A DNA stretch of 64,000 bases from Microbacteriaceae bacterium. GTDB taxonomy: Bacteria; Actinomycetota; Actinomycetes; Actinomycetales; Microbacteriaceae. Position numbers and translations under genes: made by a program. Location of the stretch: NCBI GenBank assembly GCA_025464995.1, contig JAODMO010000010.1, positions 1-64,000 of the forward strand, written 5' to 3'. Numbering within the stretch: the stretch's first letter is position 1; every line of letters starts with the position of its first letter. Below the pieces are notes generated by a model. That model did no database searches. It saw nothing but the letters and a program-made list of their open reading frames with translations, and had not been told where the DNA came from. This document shows positions 1 through 8,814 of this stretch, one piece after another.

Positions 1-1
1 C

Positions 2-2107
2 CTAGGGGATCGTCACCTGCTGGCAGCCCAGGGTGGAGTTGCCGCCGGGCCCGGTGTTGATCGCATACGCGCACACAGTGTGCGTGCCCGGAGAAGCCGC
101 CATCCTGGTGGAGTACCCGTGGGCCGCCCCGTATGCCGGATACGCCTTCGCGATATCGGCACGCGCCACGTTCGCCGTCACCGCCACACTGGCCGCATCG
201 ACATACACGTGAACCGAGGTGGGCGTCGCAGTGTCGGGGTCGATAGCCCAGCCACCGATTGTGACTGCACCGGCGGAGGCGACGACGGAGTCGATGTACC
301 CGATGGGAGCACGACCCTGTTCGGTGATGCCGCCGGGCGGAGACGGAATAGTGACCTGCACGCAGCCGAGCGAGGAATTGCCGCCCGCTCCCGCGTTGAT
401 GCCGTAGGCACACACGGTGTGGTTGCCTGGCGCCGCCTTTATCGTCGTGCTGTACCCGTGATTGGCCCCGTAGACCGGGTAGGCTCGCGCGACGTCGGGG
501 CGAGCCGCATCCGCCGTGAGCGCTACACCTGCCGAGTCGACGTAGACGTGCACCGCGATGGGCGCCGCCGTATCGGGATCGATGCTCCAGCCGTCCACGG
601 TCACCGCACCGGGGGCTACGACCGTCGAGTCGATGAAGCCGATCGGGGCACGGCCCTGCTCGGAAATCACCCCTGGTGGGGAGGGAATCGACACCTGCAC
701 GCAGCCGAGTGACGCGTTGCTGCCGGTTCCCGTGTTGATCCCGTAGGCGCAGACGGTGTGGTTGCCCGGCGCCGCCTTGACCGTCGCGCTGAACCCGTGG
801 TTGGCGCCGTATGCCGGGTACGCCTTCGCGATGTCGGCCCGAGCCGCTGTCGCGGTGACCGCGACGCTCGCCGAGTCGACGTACACGTGCACCGGGATGG
901 GCGCCGTGGTCTCCGGATCGATCGCCCAACCGCCGACAGTCACCGCTCCCGCCGAGACCGTCGTCGAATCGATGTATCCGATGGGGGGCCCGCCGGGGGT
1001 CGTCACGGTCGAGCACTGGATGAGCGTGTTGGTACCCGGGCCGGTGTTGATGGCGAAGATGCACACCTCGTGCGAGCCGCCGAGCGGAACCGGGATCACG
1101 GCATTGAATCCGTGCGCCGTTCCGGACTTCGGGTAGTGCGCCGCGAGGTCGGGCCGGCTCTCGTTGGCGGTGACCGCGGTGCCCACACCGTCGACGTAGA
1201 CGTGGACAGCGAGTGACTGGGTGCTGTCGGGGTCGATGGCCCAACCACGGACGGCGATCGTGCCGACCGCGGGAGTCACCACGTCGACGTACCCGAACGG
1301 ATTGATGGGCCCGGTGGTCGAACCGAACCAGTCGGTGAAGTACGCCCAGAAGTTGCGGTTGCCGTACGACGAACAGCTGTCGCCGGTGCGATACGAATTC
1401 GCCATGGCCGCGGCATTCGGCTGGTACGGCGTGTAGTTGTAGAGCGCGGCCGTCGCCCGGTTTCGGATGTTGACGACGGTCGAGCCGCACGCCGCGTTCG
1501 GGTGGAACTGCACCGCGACCGAGCCCACACGGTAACGCCAGCTCGACGGGTTCACCCCGTAGCGGATGAACTGCGACGCTGCACTGTAGACCTGGTTGAA
1601 GAATCCGAAGTACGCGGAGTCGCAGGCCGCCGTGTCGGGGCAGGCGTAGCCCATCGCGGTGCGGTACGCCCCCGCGGTGGGAGACCCGTTGGTGACGAGT
1701 CCGTTCTCCTTCTGCAATGTCACCACGAGCACCTGCGGGTTGATGCCGCACGCCTTGGCCACCTTGTTGATGATGCGGCTCGCCCGCTCGTTGGCCTCGC
1801 CGACGTAGGCGGCGCAGCGCGTGGTCGCAGCTCGCGAGACGGTGCTCTCGGTGTAATTGGGTAGGCACGCGACGCCGTTGGACTGCGCGCAGCTCGGCAG
1901 CTTCGAGCGCAGGAACGACTGCACGTCGTTCTCGGCCATCGCCCCGCTGTCGAAGAACCGCTGATCGGAGATGATGTATCCGGGGTCGAAGGTGGAGGCG
2001 TCCGCCGCCTGTGCGGGCGCCGCTACGCCGACGACGACGCCTGCGCCCAGCACTATCGCGGAGATCGCGCCGGCGATAACCCGGCGCATGGTGCTCATTG
2101 AGATCAC
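2..2107 (-). CDS. Secreted wall-associated protein with lysozyme-like N-terminal region and four C-terminal repeats
   Basis: A 701-residue exported protein of unknown activity. Residues 1-34 form a signal peptide (twin Arg, hydrophobic core, AQA cleavage site). Residues 40-265 include VLVVTLQKENGLVT and a later FGFFNQVYSAASQF stretch, which look like the helix and glutamate of a transglycosylase/lysozyme fold; this is inference. From about residue 268 come four repeats of 105-115 residues, each opening with PIGYIDS or a variant followed by GWAIDPD. I chose GTG 2107 because GGGAGG lies 8 nt upstream; ATG 2098 is the alternative. Its position beside rhamnose-glycan genes fits a surface role. 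The stop codon is at the window edge, so downstream context is unknown. Confidence 0.8.
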   Translation of the reverse strand: MISMSTMRRVIAGAISAIVLGAGVVVGVAAPAQAADASTFDPGYIISDQRFFDSGAMAENDVQSFLRSKLPSCAQSNGVACLPNYTESTVSRAATTRCAAYVGEANERASRIINKVAKACGINPQVLVVTLQKENGLVTNGSPTAGAYRTAMGYACPDTAACDSAYFGFFNQVYSAASQFIRYGVNPSSWRYRVGSVAVQFHPNAACGSTVVNIRNRATAALYNYTPYQPNAAAMANSYRTGDSCSSYGNRNFWAYFTDWFGSTTGPINPFGYVDVVTPAVGTIAVRGWAIDPDSTQSLAVHVYVDGVGTAVTANESRPDLAAHYPKSGTAHGFNAVIPVPLGGSHEVCIFAINTGPGTNTLIQCSTVTTPGGPPIGYIDSTTVSAGAVTVGGWAIDPETTAPIPVHVYVDSASVAVTATAARADIAKAYPAYGANHGFSATVKAAPGNHTVCAYGINTGTGSNASLGCVQVSIPSPPGVISEQGRAPIGFIDSTVVAPGAVTVDGWSIDPDTAAPIAVHVYVDSAGVALTADAARPDVARAYPVYGANHGYSTTIKAAPGNHTVCAYGINAGAGGNSSLGCVQVTIPSPPGGITEQGRAPIGYIDSVVASAGAVTIGGWAIDPDTATPTSVHVYVDAASVAVTANVARADIAKAYPAYGAAHGYSTRMAASPGTHTVCAYAINTGPGGNSTLGCQQVTIP
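5..1306 (-). repeat. Four tandem coding repeats of about 340 bp in the secreted protein
   Basis: The repeats start near 1306, 986, 650 and 308 on the minus strand and run to the stop codon. Each encodes an opening P-I-G-Y/F-I-D-S, a GWAIDPD core, a VHVYVD strand, an AYP..GA.HG segment and an NHTVCAYGINTG closing strand, suggesting stacked beta modules. The last three are most alike and are joined by proline/glycine-rich linkers. The first is more divergent. Confidence 0.85.
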
Positions 2108-2191
2108 GAGATCAGCCTCCCGGAACGCCAGCCGCAATTCGGCATTGAACCACCCGACGCTCGTCCCCAGCTGTCATGGCATTCCACCGCC

Positions 2192-2197
2192 ATTCTA
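2192..2197 (-). promoter_or_regulatory. -10 hexamer TAGAAT upstream of the secreted protein gene
   Basis: TAGAAT on the minus strand lies about 85 nt before the GTG 2107 start, in the 180-bp gap after rmlA. It would give the gene its own transcript with a leader of roughly 80 nt carrying the GGGAGG site. No clear -35 was seen. Confidence 0.4.
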
Positions 2198-2287
2198 CCC
2201 CACTGCGATAACCAGGCTCACCCTCGCACCACACCGGATCCTCGCCTCGCGGCAGCATCCGGGCCGTCGTTGCGTCACCGGAGTCGA

Positions 2288-3154
2288 TCAGTTGGCGTCG
2301 AGAAGCCCGACCAGGTACCTGCCGTAGCCGCTCTTGAGGAGCGGGGTCGCGAGCGCGCGCAGTTGTTCGTCGCTGATCCACCCGGCGCGCCAGGCGATCT
2401 CCTCGACGCATCCGACCTTGAAGCCCTGGCGGTCTTCGATGACACGAACGTACTCCGACGCCTGCATCATCGATTCGAACGTGCCGGTGTCGAGCCATGC
2501 CGTTCCACGGTCGAGCACCTGCACGCGCAGTCGGCCCGACTCGAGGTAGCGCTCGTTCACGGTCGAGATCTCCAGTTCGCCGCGTGCGCTCGGCTCGATC
2601 GACTTCGCGATCTCGACCACCGAGTTGTCGTAGAAATAGAGGCCGGGCACCGCGTAGTTGCTCTTCGGAGTGATCGGCTTCTCCTCGATGGAGACGGCGT
2701 TGAAGGCGTCATCGAACTCGACGACGCCGTAAGAGCGCGGGTTCGACACGTGGTACGCGAAGATGAGCGCGCCGTCGATCTCGCTGTTCTGGCGCAGCGA
2801 GGCGCCGAGGCCGGCACCGTGGAAGATGTTGTCACCGAGCACGAGGGCCACGCTCTCGTCACCGATGAACTCTTCGCCGATGATGAACGCCTGGGCGAGT
2901 CCGTCGGGGGACGGCTGGCTGGCGTACTCGATCGAGATGCCGATGTCGGAGCCGTCGCCGAAGAGTGCGCGGAACTGCTCGTTGTACTCGGGCGTCGTGA
3001 TGATGAGGATCTCGTTGATGCCCGCCATCATGAGCGTCGACAGGGGGTAGTAGATCATCGGCTTGTCGTAAATGGGCATCAACTGCTTCGAGATGCCCTT
3101 GGTGATAGGCCACAGCCGCGTTCCCGAGCCGCCGGCGAGGATGATTCCGCGCAT
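2288..3154 (-). CDS. rmlA: Glucose-1-phosphate thymidylyltransferase (RmlA)
   Basis: Couples dTTP to glucose-1-phosphate to give dTDP-glucose, the first step of dTDP-L-rhamnose synthesis in the cytoplasm. The 288 residues match the usual length near 290. The nucleotide-binding loop GGSGTRLWP is at residues 8-16 and the sugar-binding EKPITPKS segment is mid-protein. It starts 3 nt after the rmlC stop, with a GGGGAG ribosome site inside the end of rmlC, so the two are cotranscribed. rmlB and rmlD lie 12 kb away in the rightward operon, completing the pathway within the locus. Confidence 0.95.
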   Translation of the reverse strand: MRGIILAGGSGTRLWPITKGISKQLMPIYDKPMIYYPLSTLMMAGINEILIITTPEYNEQFRALFGDGSDIGISIEYASQPSPDGLAQAFIIGEEFIGDESVALVLGDNIFHGAGLGASLRQNSEIDGALIFAYHVSNPRSYGVVEFDDAFNAVSIEEKPITPKSNYAVPGLYFYDNSVVEIAKSIEPSARGELEISTVNERYLESGRLRVQVLDRGTAWLDTGTFESMMQASEYVRVIEDRQGFKVGCVEEIAWRAGWISDEQLRALATPLLKSGYGRYLVGLLDAN

Positions 3155-3157
3155 GTT

Positions 3158-3769
3158 CTAGCTCCCCGCCTTGTTGAGCGAGCCGTAGAAGGCGCGCGCC
3201 TCATCCCACGTGGGCAGCAGGCCCGCGTCGGCCGCTTCCCTCAGGCCGGGGGCGTCGGTGTCCTTCGGCGACAGCAGCGCATCGCCGGCGTCCGGCGGGA
3301 AGACGAGCCCGATGTCGGGGTCGACCGGGGTGATGCCGTGCTCACGCGGGGCGTTGAACACGTCGGTGACGAGGTAGCTCACGGTCGCGTCGTCGGTGAG
3401 CGCGACGAACGCGTGGCCGAGGCCCTCGCTGAGGAAGATCGCGCGGCGGTCGGTGGTGTCGAGCAGCACCGAGTCCCACTGGCCGAACGTGGGGGAACCG
3501 ACGCGGATGTCGACGACGTAGTCGAGAACCGCACCGTGCGTGACCGTCACGTACTTGGCCTGCCCGCGGGGGATGTCTGCGAAGTGGATGCCCCGGACGA
3601 CGCCGCGCTTCGACACCGACGTGTTGGCCTGCCTCAGGTCGATGGAGCGGCCGGTCGCCTCTTCGAGTTTGTCGAAGCGATACCACTCGAGGAATACGCC
3701 ACGGTCGTCGCCGAACTGCTTCGGGGTGATCTCGTAGGCGTCCGGAATAGAGAGTTCGCGAATTTGCAC
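3158..3769 (-). CDS. rmlC: dTDP-4-dehydrorhamnose 3,5-epimerase (RmlC)
   Basis: Epimerises dTDP-4-keto-6-deoxyglucose at C3 and C5, the third step to dTDP-L-rhamnose. The 203-residue cupin carries RGVVRGIHF, the conserved active-site region with its histidine, and DYVVDIRVGSPTFG further on. GTG 3769 is preferred because TAGACT lies 7 nt upstream, which marks a leaderless transcript; there is no Shine-Dalgarno sequence. It heads a small rmlC-rmlA unit inside the leftward glycan cluster, 45 bp after a glycosyltransferase gene. Confidence 0.95.
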   Translation of the reverse strand: MQIRELSIPDAYEITPKQFGDDRGVFLEWYRFDKLEEATGRSIDLRQANTSVSKRGVVRGIHFADIPRGQAKYVTVTHGAVLDYVVDIRVGSPTFGQWDSVLLDTTDRRAIFLSEGLGHAFVALTDDATVSYLVTDVFNAPREHGITPVDPDIGLVFPPDAGDALLSPKDTDAPGLREAADAGLLPTWDEARAFYGSLNKAGS

Positions 3770-3776
3770 GCATGGG

Positions 3777-3782
3777 AGTCTA
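3777..3782 (-). promoter_or_regulatory. Leaderless promoter -10 (TAGACT) for rmlC-rmlA
   Basis: TAGACT on the minus strand is followed by 7 nt and the GTG start of rmlC. The spacing places transcription start at or next to the initiation codon. It lies in the only sizeable gap (45 bp) between rmlC and the upstream glycosyltransferase. Confidence 0.5.
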
Positions 3783-3814
3783 CAGCGTCGGGATTGCGCC
3801 TTCCCCGGGAGGGC

Positions 3815-4822
3815 CTAGCCCGCTTCCGTGCGTCGGCCGGCCGGCTGCAGGAGGTCCCTCGCGATGTCGAGCCGGCCGCGGCTGTACAACGCGTATCGTC
3901 CGCTGGCCGCCTCGGCGAGCACCGGCCCGACGCGGAGCAGTCGCGAGCGACCGAGTCTCGCCCTCGCCTGTTGGTGCTCGGCCTTGGCCCGGGCCCTCGC
4001 GAGCACGCGGGGCGGCACGCGCCCGCCGAGCGCGGTCAGGCCGCCGAGCAGCACCCGGGCACGTTCGGCCAGATAGTCGTTGCGGCCGTCGCGGGGCTCG
4101 AACAGCCGGCGCAGCCTGCCGACCGCCGTGAGCTTCGTGACGCCGATCTGGTTGGCGCCGTGCTGGCGGTAGTCGATGAGCTGGGCGTCGACGAAGTCGT
4201 GGCCGCCGAGAGCAGCGGCGATCACGGCGAGCCACTCGTCGTGCACCCACGGCGCCGGGAACGGCGCGGCGAGATCGAGCAGCTCCCGGCGGATCATCGT
4301 CGTCGCGCCGGTCACGAGGTTGCGCCGCAACAGGGCCTCGAACCCGTGCCCGGAGTGGATGGCCGCGCGTTCCTGCGCCGTGATGCCGAGGCCGTCGAAG
4401 AGCGTCAGGCCCAGAGACACTCCCCCACCGTCGACAAGCCGCGCGTCGGAGTGCAGCAGAAGGAGGCCAGGGCGGCGGTCGAACGCCTCGACGGCGGTCC
4501 GCAGCCGGTCGGGATGCCACTCGTCGTCTTGGTCGCACAGCGCGAGGAGCTCACCGCCGCACGCGCGGAGGGCCCGCTCGAAGTTCGTGGCGACACCGAG
4601 CGCGGGTGAGTTCTCCAGCACGAGGAGGGCCACTCCGGCGGCCGTGAAGTCGTCCGTCATGGAGCGCACGATGTCGACTGTGCCATCCGTCGACGCGTCG
4701 TCGGAGACGACCACCTCGTGCGGGAGGAGGTCGCCGGCGAGGATGCTCTCCAGCTGGAGCCGCACGAAGCGTGCACCGTTGTGGGTGCACAGCGCCACGG
4801 AGACCCGGGGCGGACCGGTCAT
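3815..4822 (-). CDS. Family 2 glycosyltransferase, rhamnosyltransferase-like
   Basis: A 335-residue inverting GT-A enzyme, probably adding a sugar (rhamnose is likely from context) to the surface glycan. It opens with VSVALCTHNGARFV, has the VVSDDASTDGT nucleotide-sugar loop near residue 40 and the metal-binding ALCDQDDEW near residue 90. A basic C-terminal tail follows. ATG 4822 overlaps the TGA of the upstream two-domain glycosyltransferase as ATGA, fixing the start and implying coupling; the open frame extends well upstream but that part is antisense-like shadow. Confidence 0.88.
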   Translation of the reverse strand: MTGPPRVSVALCTHNGARFVRLQLESILAGDLLPHEVVVSDDASTDGTVDIVRSMTDDFTAAGVALLVLENSPALGVATNFERALRACGGELLALCDQDDEWHPDRLRTAVEAFDRRPGLLLLHSDARLVDGGGVSLGLTLFDGLGITAQERAAIHSGHGFEALLRRNLVTGATTMIRRELLDLAAPFPAPWVHDEWLAVIAAALGGHDFVDAQLIDYRQHGANQIGVTKLTAVGRLRRLFEPRDGRNDYLAERARVLLGGLTALGGRVPPRVLARARAKAEHQQARARLGRSRLLRVGPVLAEAASGRYALYSRGRLDIARDLLQPAGRRTEAG

Positions 4823-7293
4823 CGACGCCTGATCCGGTTGGAGATCTTCGAGATCACGAGACGCGGCCCGCCGTTCCGGAGGTAGTGGACGACGAGGCCG
4901 GCGTCGTGGCGCAGACCCGACCGCTTGCGCCGCACGCGCGGCTTGGCGATCGGTCCGCCGGGCGACTGGAGATGGGCGTTGTCGCGCGCGTGGTGTGCGT
5001 CGGCGACGAACTCCACGAGCGGGGCGAGCGCCTCCTCCCAGAAGTACTGCCGGCGCACGCGCCGGATGTTCCTGCGCGACTGGGCGATGAACCGCTCGTC
5101 GAAGAGCACACGCTCGAGCGCCGCGCTGAGCTGCTCGACGTTGCCGGCCTCGACGACCACACCGAGCTTCTCGCGTTCCACGAGCTCGGCGAAGTGGTCG
5201 CCCTCGGTGACGACCATGGGAAGCTCGGCCCACAGGTAGTCGAGGATCCGGGTGCGGAACGAGAACGTCGTCTCGATGTGCGAGAAGTGCGTGCTCACAC
5301 CCGCGTCTGCCTCGGTGAGGTAGTTGCCGCGCTCGGCGAAGTCGACCCACGACGAGTTGAAAAAGACGGAGCGGTCGAGGGCGCCCAGCTCCTCGGCGAG
5401 CGACCGTGACTCACCGACGATCCGCATCTCCGGCACGGACGGGTTGGGATGCTTCGTGCCTTGGAAGAACAGGCGCACGTTGTCTCGCCGCGACGACAGG
5501 TCGGCGACGGCGCGAATGAGCGTCTTCGGGTCGAACCAGTTGTACAGCCCTCCGCTCCACAGCAGCACCTTGTCGTCGGCGGCGATGCCGGGCAGGACGC
5601 CCTTGAGCACGGACTGCCGGTGTTCCGGCGGCACCGACGACAGCCCGAACGGCACCACCCCGATGAGGCCCTCGAGATCGGGGTCGGCGTCGTAGGTGTC
5701 GGGGTTCACCCGACCGAGCGATGCGAGCTGGCCGAGCCAGAACATCCGCTGGCGTTCTGACGCGGCGAGGAAGAAGTCGCCGCGTAACATCTGCTCGTTG
5801 AGCACGTCGTTGGCGCTCTCGACCTGCATCTTCCACTGCGCGGCCGGCAGCTCCCTGCCCTGCTCCAGCTGCTCGAGGTGCATGGGGTCGTAGATGTCGA
5901 CAACCAGGATCTTGCGGGTGCTGCGGAGAGCGCTGAAGACGGCCATGGCGTGGCCCTGGAAGATGATCACGTCGGCCCACGCCTCGAGCTTGTTGAACGC
6001 GTGGTTGTCGCCGGGGCGCACGTGCACGACGTCGAACGGCGCGTCGATCGGCTCGACGCCGGAGAGCGAGACGAGGGTGACCGCGTTCTGCCGGGAGAGC
6101 AGCTCCGCCATGTTCCACGCACGGATGGCGGGGCCGGCGAGCTTCTTGCCGATGGGGTCGCCCGTGATCACCAGCACCCGCGTGCCGCGGGGAGGCTCGG
6201 CGACGTCGAACGCCGAGACGATGTTCTCGTAGCCGCGCAGGTACGCCGGCTCCTGGTAGACGGGAGCATCCGCGTTTCCGAAGAGTCGCCAGATGCTCGT
6301 GTCGGAGACGGTTCGCGACGCCTGGATCTCGTCGCGGCTCGCACGCAGCGACGGCAGCGCCTCGGTGAACTGGTCGATGGCGAACATCGCCGACATCGTC
6401 TGCTTCGACACCGCGGTGGAGTCCTCGGCGTCGCCGCCCGGCTTACGCAAGTCGAACGCGGTCGAGTCGAGCCGGCCACGGGAGATCGCGCGGCGCACGG
6501 AGAGCGCCATGGCTGCGGGCAGAGCCTCGGCGAGCGCGTCGGCTCCGAGGTTCTTGTAGAGCGTGAAGAGCGCGTTGCGCTCGAGGAGGTAGGTCTCCTT
6601 GAACGGGCCGAACTCGGCCATCGACGCGTGGTGCTTGTGGAAGGCGAGAGAGCGCGGCTCGTAGACCACGCGCCATCCGGCCAGGTTGAGGCGCCAACCG
6701 AGGTCGACGTCTTCGAAGAACATGAAGAAACGCTCGTCGAAGCCGCCGAGCTGGTCGTAGGCGGAGCGGCGCACGAACATCGCCGACCCGGTGCCGAAGA
6801 GCACGTCCTTCGCGACGTCGGTGCCGGTCGGCACGCGCTCCGCGGTGAGCGGCTTGTATCCCATGCCGTACCAGGTCATCGCCGAGCCGATGTAGTCGAC
6901 GAGCTCGCCATCCCAGTCGAGCACGCGGCTCGCGACCGCGCCGATGCGGGACGACTCGCCGAACTTCTCGATCGCCGAGCGGATCCACGCGGCATCCGGC
7001 TTCGCGTCATTGTTCAGGAGGGCGATGAACTCGCCGCTCGAGGCGGCGACGCCCCGGTTGCACCCGCCGGCGAAGCCGTCGTTCGTCGGCGAGACGACGA
7101 GGGTCACGTGTGGCGCGGCGGCCCGGATGCGCTCGGCGCTGTCGTCGCCGGAGGCGTTCTCGACGACGATGATCTCGAGGCGTTCGGTCGGCCAGTCGAG
7201 TCGGCCGATCTGTGCAATCGCCTCGATCGTGTCACTGGCGCCTCGGAAATTCACGAGGACGACGGAGACGACTCCCGGTCGCAGCTTGGGCAT
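4819..7293 (-). CDS. Two-domain glycosyltransferase (GT2 plus GT4-like)
   Basis: An 824-residue protein with two glycosyltransferase domains. Residues 5-290 are GT2: VSVVLVNFRG at the start, NDGFAGGCNRGV and ALLNNDAKPD (DxD equivalent), then FMFFEDVDLGWRL, as in rhamnosyltransferases. Residues 360-760 are GT-B/GT4-like: LVITGDPIGKKLAGPAIR, KVLLWSGGLYNWFDP and an FRTRILDYLWAELP segment. The second half is clearly related to the product of 7362-8771. ATG 7293 is chosen for its GGAAG site at 7 nt. A single chain could add two successive sugars, but that is inference. Confidence 0.85.
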   Translation of the reverse strand: MPKLRPGVVSVVLVNFRGASDTIEAIAQIGRLDWPTERLEIIVVENASGDDSAERIRAAAPHVTLVVSPTNDGFAGGCNRGVAASSGEFIALLNNDAKPDAAWIRSAIEKFGESSRIGAVASRVLDWDGELVDYIGSAMTWYGMGYKPLTAERVPTGTDVAKDVLFGTGSAMFVRRSAYDQLGGFDERFFMFFEDVDLGWRLNLAGWRVVYEPRSLAFHKHHASMAEFGPFKETYLLERNALFTLYKNLGADALAEALPAAMALSVRRAISRGRLDSTAFDLRKPGGDAEDSTAVSKQTMSAMFAIDQFTEALPSLRASRDEIQASRTVSDTSIWRLFGNADAPVYQEPAYLRGYENIVSAFDVAEPPRGTRVLVITGDPIGKKLAGPAIRAWNMAELLSRQNAVTLVSLSGVEPIDAPFDVVHVRPGDNHAFNKLEAWADVIIFQGHAMAVFSALRSTRKILVVDIYDPMHLEQLEQGRELPAAQWKMQVESANDVLNEQMLRGDFFLAASERQRMFWLGQLASLGRVNPDTYDADPDLEGLIGVVPFGLSSVPPEHRQSVLKGVLPGIAADDKVLLWSGGLYNWFDPKTLIRAVADLSSRRDNVRLFFQGTKHPNPSVPEMRIVGESRSLAEELGALDRSVFFNSSWVDFAERGNYLTEADAGVSTHFSHIETTFSFRTRILDYLWAELPMVVTEGDHFAELVEREKLGVVVEAGNVEQLSAALERVLFDERFIAQSRRNIRRVRRQYFWEEALAPLVEFVADAHHARDNAHLQSPGGPIAKPRVRRKRSGLRHDAGLVVHYLRNGGPRLVISKISNRIRRR

Positions 7294-7361
7294 TTGGCTC
7301 TTCCGGTCGGGGAACACAGGCTTCGAAAGTGTAGCAAGCCGCTCCCGGTCGACCTCGTCGG

Positions 7362-8771
7362 TCAGCGGCGCACCGACCGCGCCCGCCGCACGAGCGGCCC
7401 GAGCCCCAGTCGGCGAGCGACCCGCCGGAGGAGTTCCTTCGCCAACGCGCAGCCCGACATCGCCTCTGCCCCCGCGGCGCGCCCGCGGCTCGACTCGATC
7501 GCCGGCGGCTCGGTGCGGAATGCGAGAGTATCGAGCTTCACGGTGAGGTGTTCCCTGAGTTGGCGGGTCGTCGCACTCCAGCGCCAGTCATCCCTCACCC
7601 GCTCGATGTTCGCGACGGTGGCCTCGCGCAGCACCGGATCGGAGCTCAACCGGGCGATTGCGGCCCGCATCGCCTCGATGTCGCCGGGCGGGGTGACGAG
7701 ACCGAGGTGCTCCTTCTCTATGTAGTCGGCGAACCAGTCGCCGCTCGAGACGATGCTGGGCAGCTTCGCCCAGAAGTGATCGAGGATCCGGGTGCGGAAG
7801 GCGTAATGCGTCTCGAGCGACTGCTTGTGCGCGGAGAGCGCGGCGTCGGCGTCGAGCAGGTAGTCGGCGCGATCCTCGGCGGGCACCCAGTCGTGCAGGA
7901 AGATCACGGATGTTCCGAGCACACCGAGTGACCGGGCGAGCTCCTCCGCCCGGTCGACCGCGGGCGGCTTGCCGATCGTCGCGTTCGGGTGCACGGTGCC
8001 GTAGAAGACCAGCTTCACCCGGGGGTCGGTCTTCGCCAGCTCCGCGACCGCGCGGATAGGCGTCAGGGCGTCGAACCAGTCCCAGATGCCCCCGGCCCAG
8101 ATGAGGACGAAGTCGTCGGCGGTGATGCCGTGCTGCCCGCGCAAGGCTCGGCGCTTCTGCACGGGGTCGGCCTCGGTCATCCCGAACGGTGCGAGTCCGA
8201 CGATGTCGTCGGGGCCGCGGTCGTGAAGGGTGCTCGGCACGATACCCTCCGACGCCATGATGTAGCCGAGCCACCAGTCTCGCTGCCGCTCGTTCGACGT
8301 GACGAAATAGCTGCCGGCCTGGCTGGCAAAGCGGAAGTAGCGCACGAGCTCGGTGTATTCGAGATCCTTGCCCTCCGCGTCGCTGTGCCCGCTGATGCGT
8401 TCGGCACCGATCGTCTCGATCGGAAGGGCGTTGTACAGGTCGTAGATCACCCGTTTGCCGTGCCGCAGCGCGTAGCGGACCACGTTCGTGTCGAAGAACT
8501 GGCAGAAGATGACGTCGCAGTCGTCGACGAGCCTTTGGAGGTCTATGTGATCGTTCCACGACCGGACGCCGACGTCGAGCGGACCGAAGTCGACCGCCGA
8601 GCTGCCCGGACCGTTGATGGCCATGGTCACCGGCACGTGAGGGGCGAGCGCCCTGGCCAAGGCGACGTACCGCATGCCGGGGCCCGCCATCTTGGCCCCG
8701 ACGACGTCGGGCACCACCATCAGGAGTCGAGCGGGTGCGACCACCGCGGAGTTGGAACGTGGTTCTGCCAT
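7362..8771 (-). CDS. GT4-like glycosyltransferase
   Basis: A 469-residue GT-B-fold glycosyltransferase. The N-terminal LLMVVPDVVGAKMAGPGMRY and central LIWAGGIWDWFDALTPIRAV match, in order, the C-terminal half of the adjacent 824-residue enzyme, so the two are paralogues. The GTVHPNATIGKP and YAFRTRILDHFWAKLPS segments also correspond. It belongs to the leftward glycan cluster, with short gaps on both sides (43 bp upstream). Donor and acceptor cannot be read from the sequence. Confidence 0.82.
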   Translation of the reverse strand: MAEPRSNSAVVAPARLLMVVPDVVGAKMAGPGMRYVALARALAPHVPVTMAINGPGSSAVDFGPLDVGVRSWNDHIDLQRLVDDCDVIFCQFFDTNVVRYALRHGKRVIYDLYNALPIETIGAERISGHSDAEGKDLEYTELVRYFRFASQAGSYFVTSNERQRDWWLGYIMASEGIVPSTLHDRGPDDIVGLAPFGMTEADPVQKRRALRGQHGITADDFVLIWAGGIWDWFDALTPIRAVAELAKTDPRVKLVFYGTVHPNATIGKPPAVDRAEELARSLGVLGTSVIFLHDWVPAEDRADYLLDADAALSAHKQSLETHYAFRTRILDHFWAKLPSIVSSGDWFADYIEKEHLGLVTPPGDIEAMRAAIARLSSDPVLREATVANIERVRDDWRWSATTRQLREHLTVKLDTLAFRTEPPAIESSRGRAAGAEAMSGCALAKELLRRVARRLGLGPLVRRARSVRR

Positions 8772-8814
8772 GAGACTGCCGATCGGTTCGTTGAGGAGGA
8801 AGGACGGGCCGGGA

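Noticed and set aside
2270-4609. 779-residue open frame on the plus strand opposite rmlA, rmlC and a glycosyltransferase
   Set aside because: It is the high-GC antisense shadow of three clear genes, with Arg/Asp/Val-rich low-complexity translation and no recognisable domain. The same reasoning removes the frames at 5878-7725 and 10698-12710 (plus) and 57828-59819 (minus).
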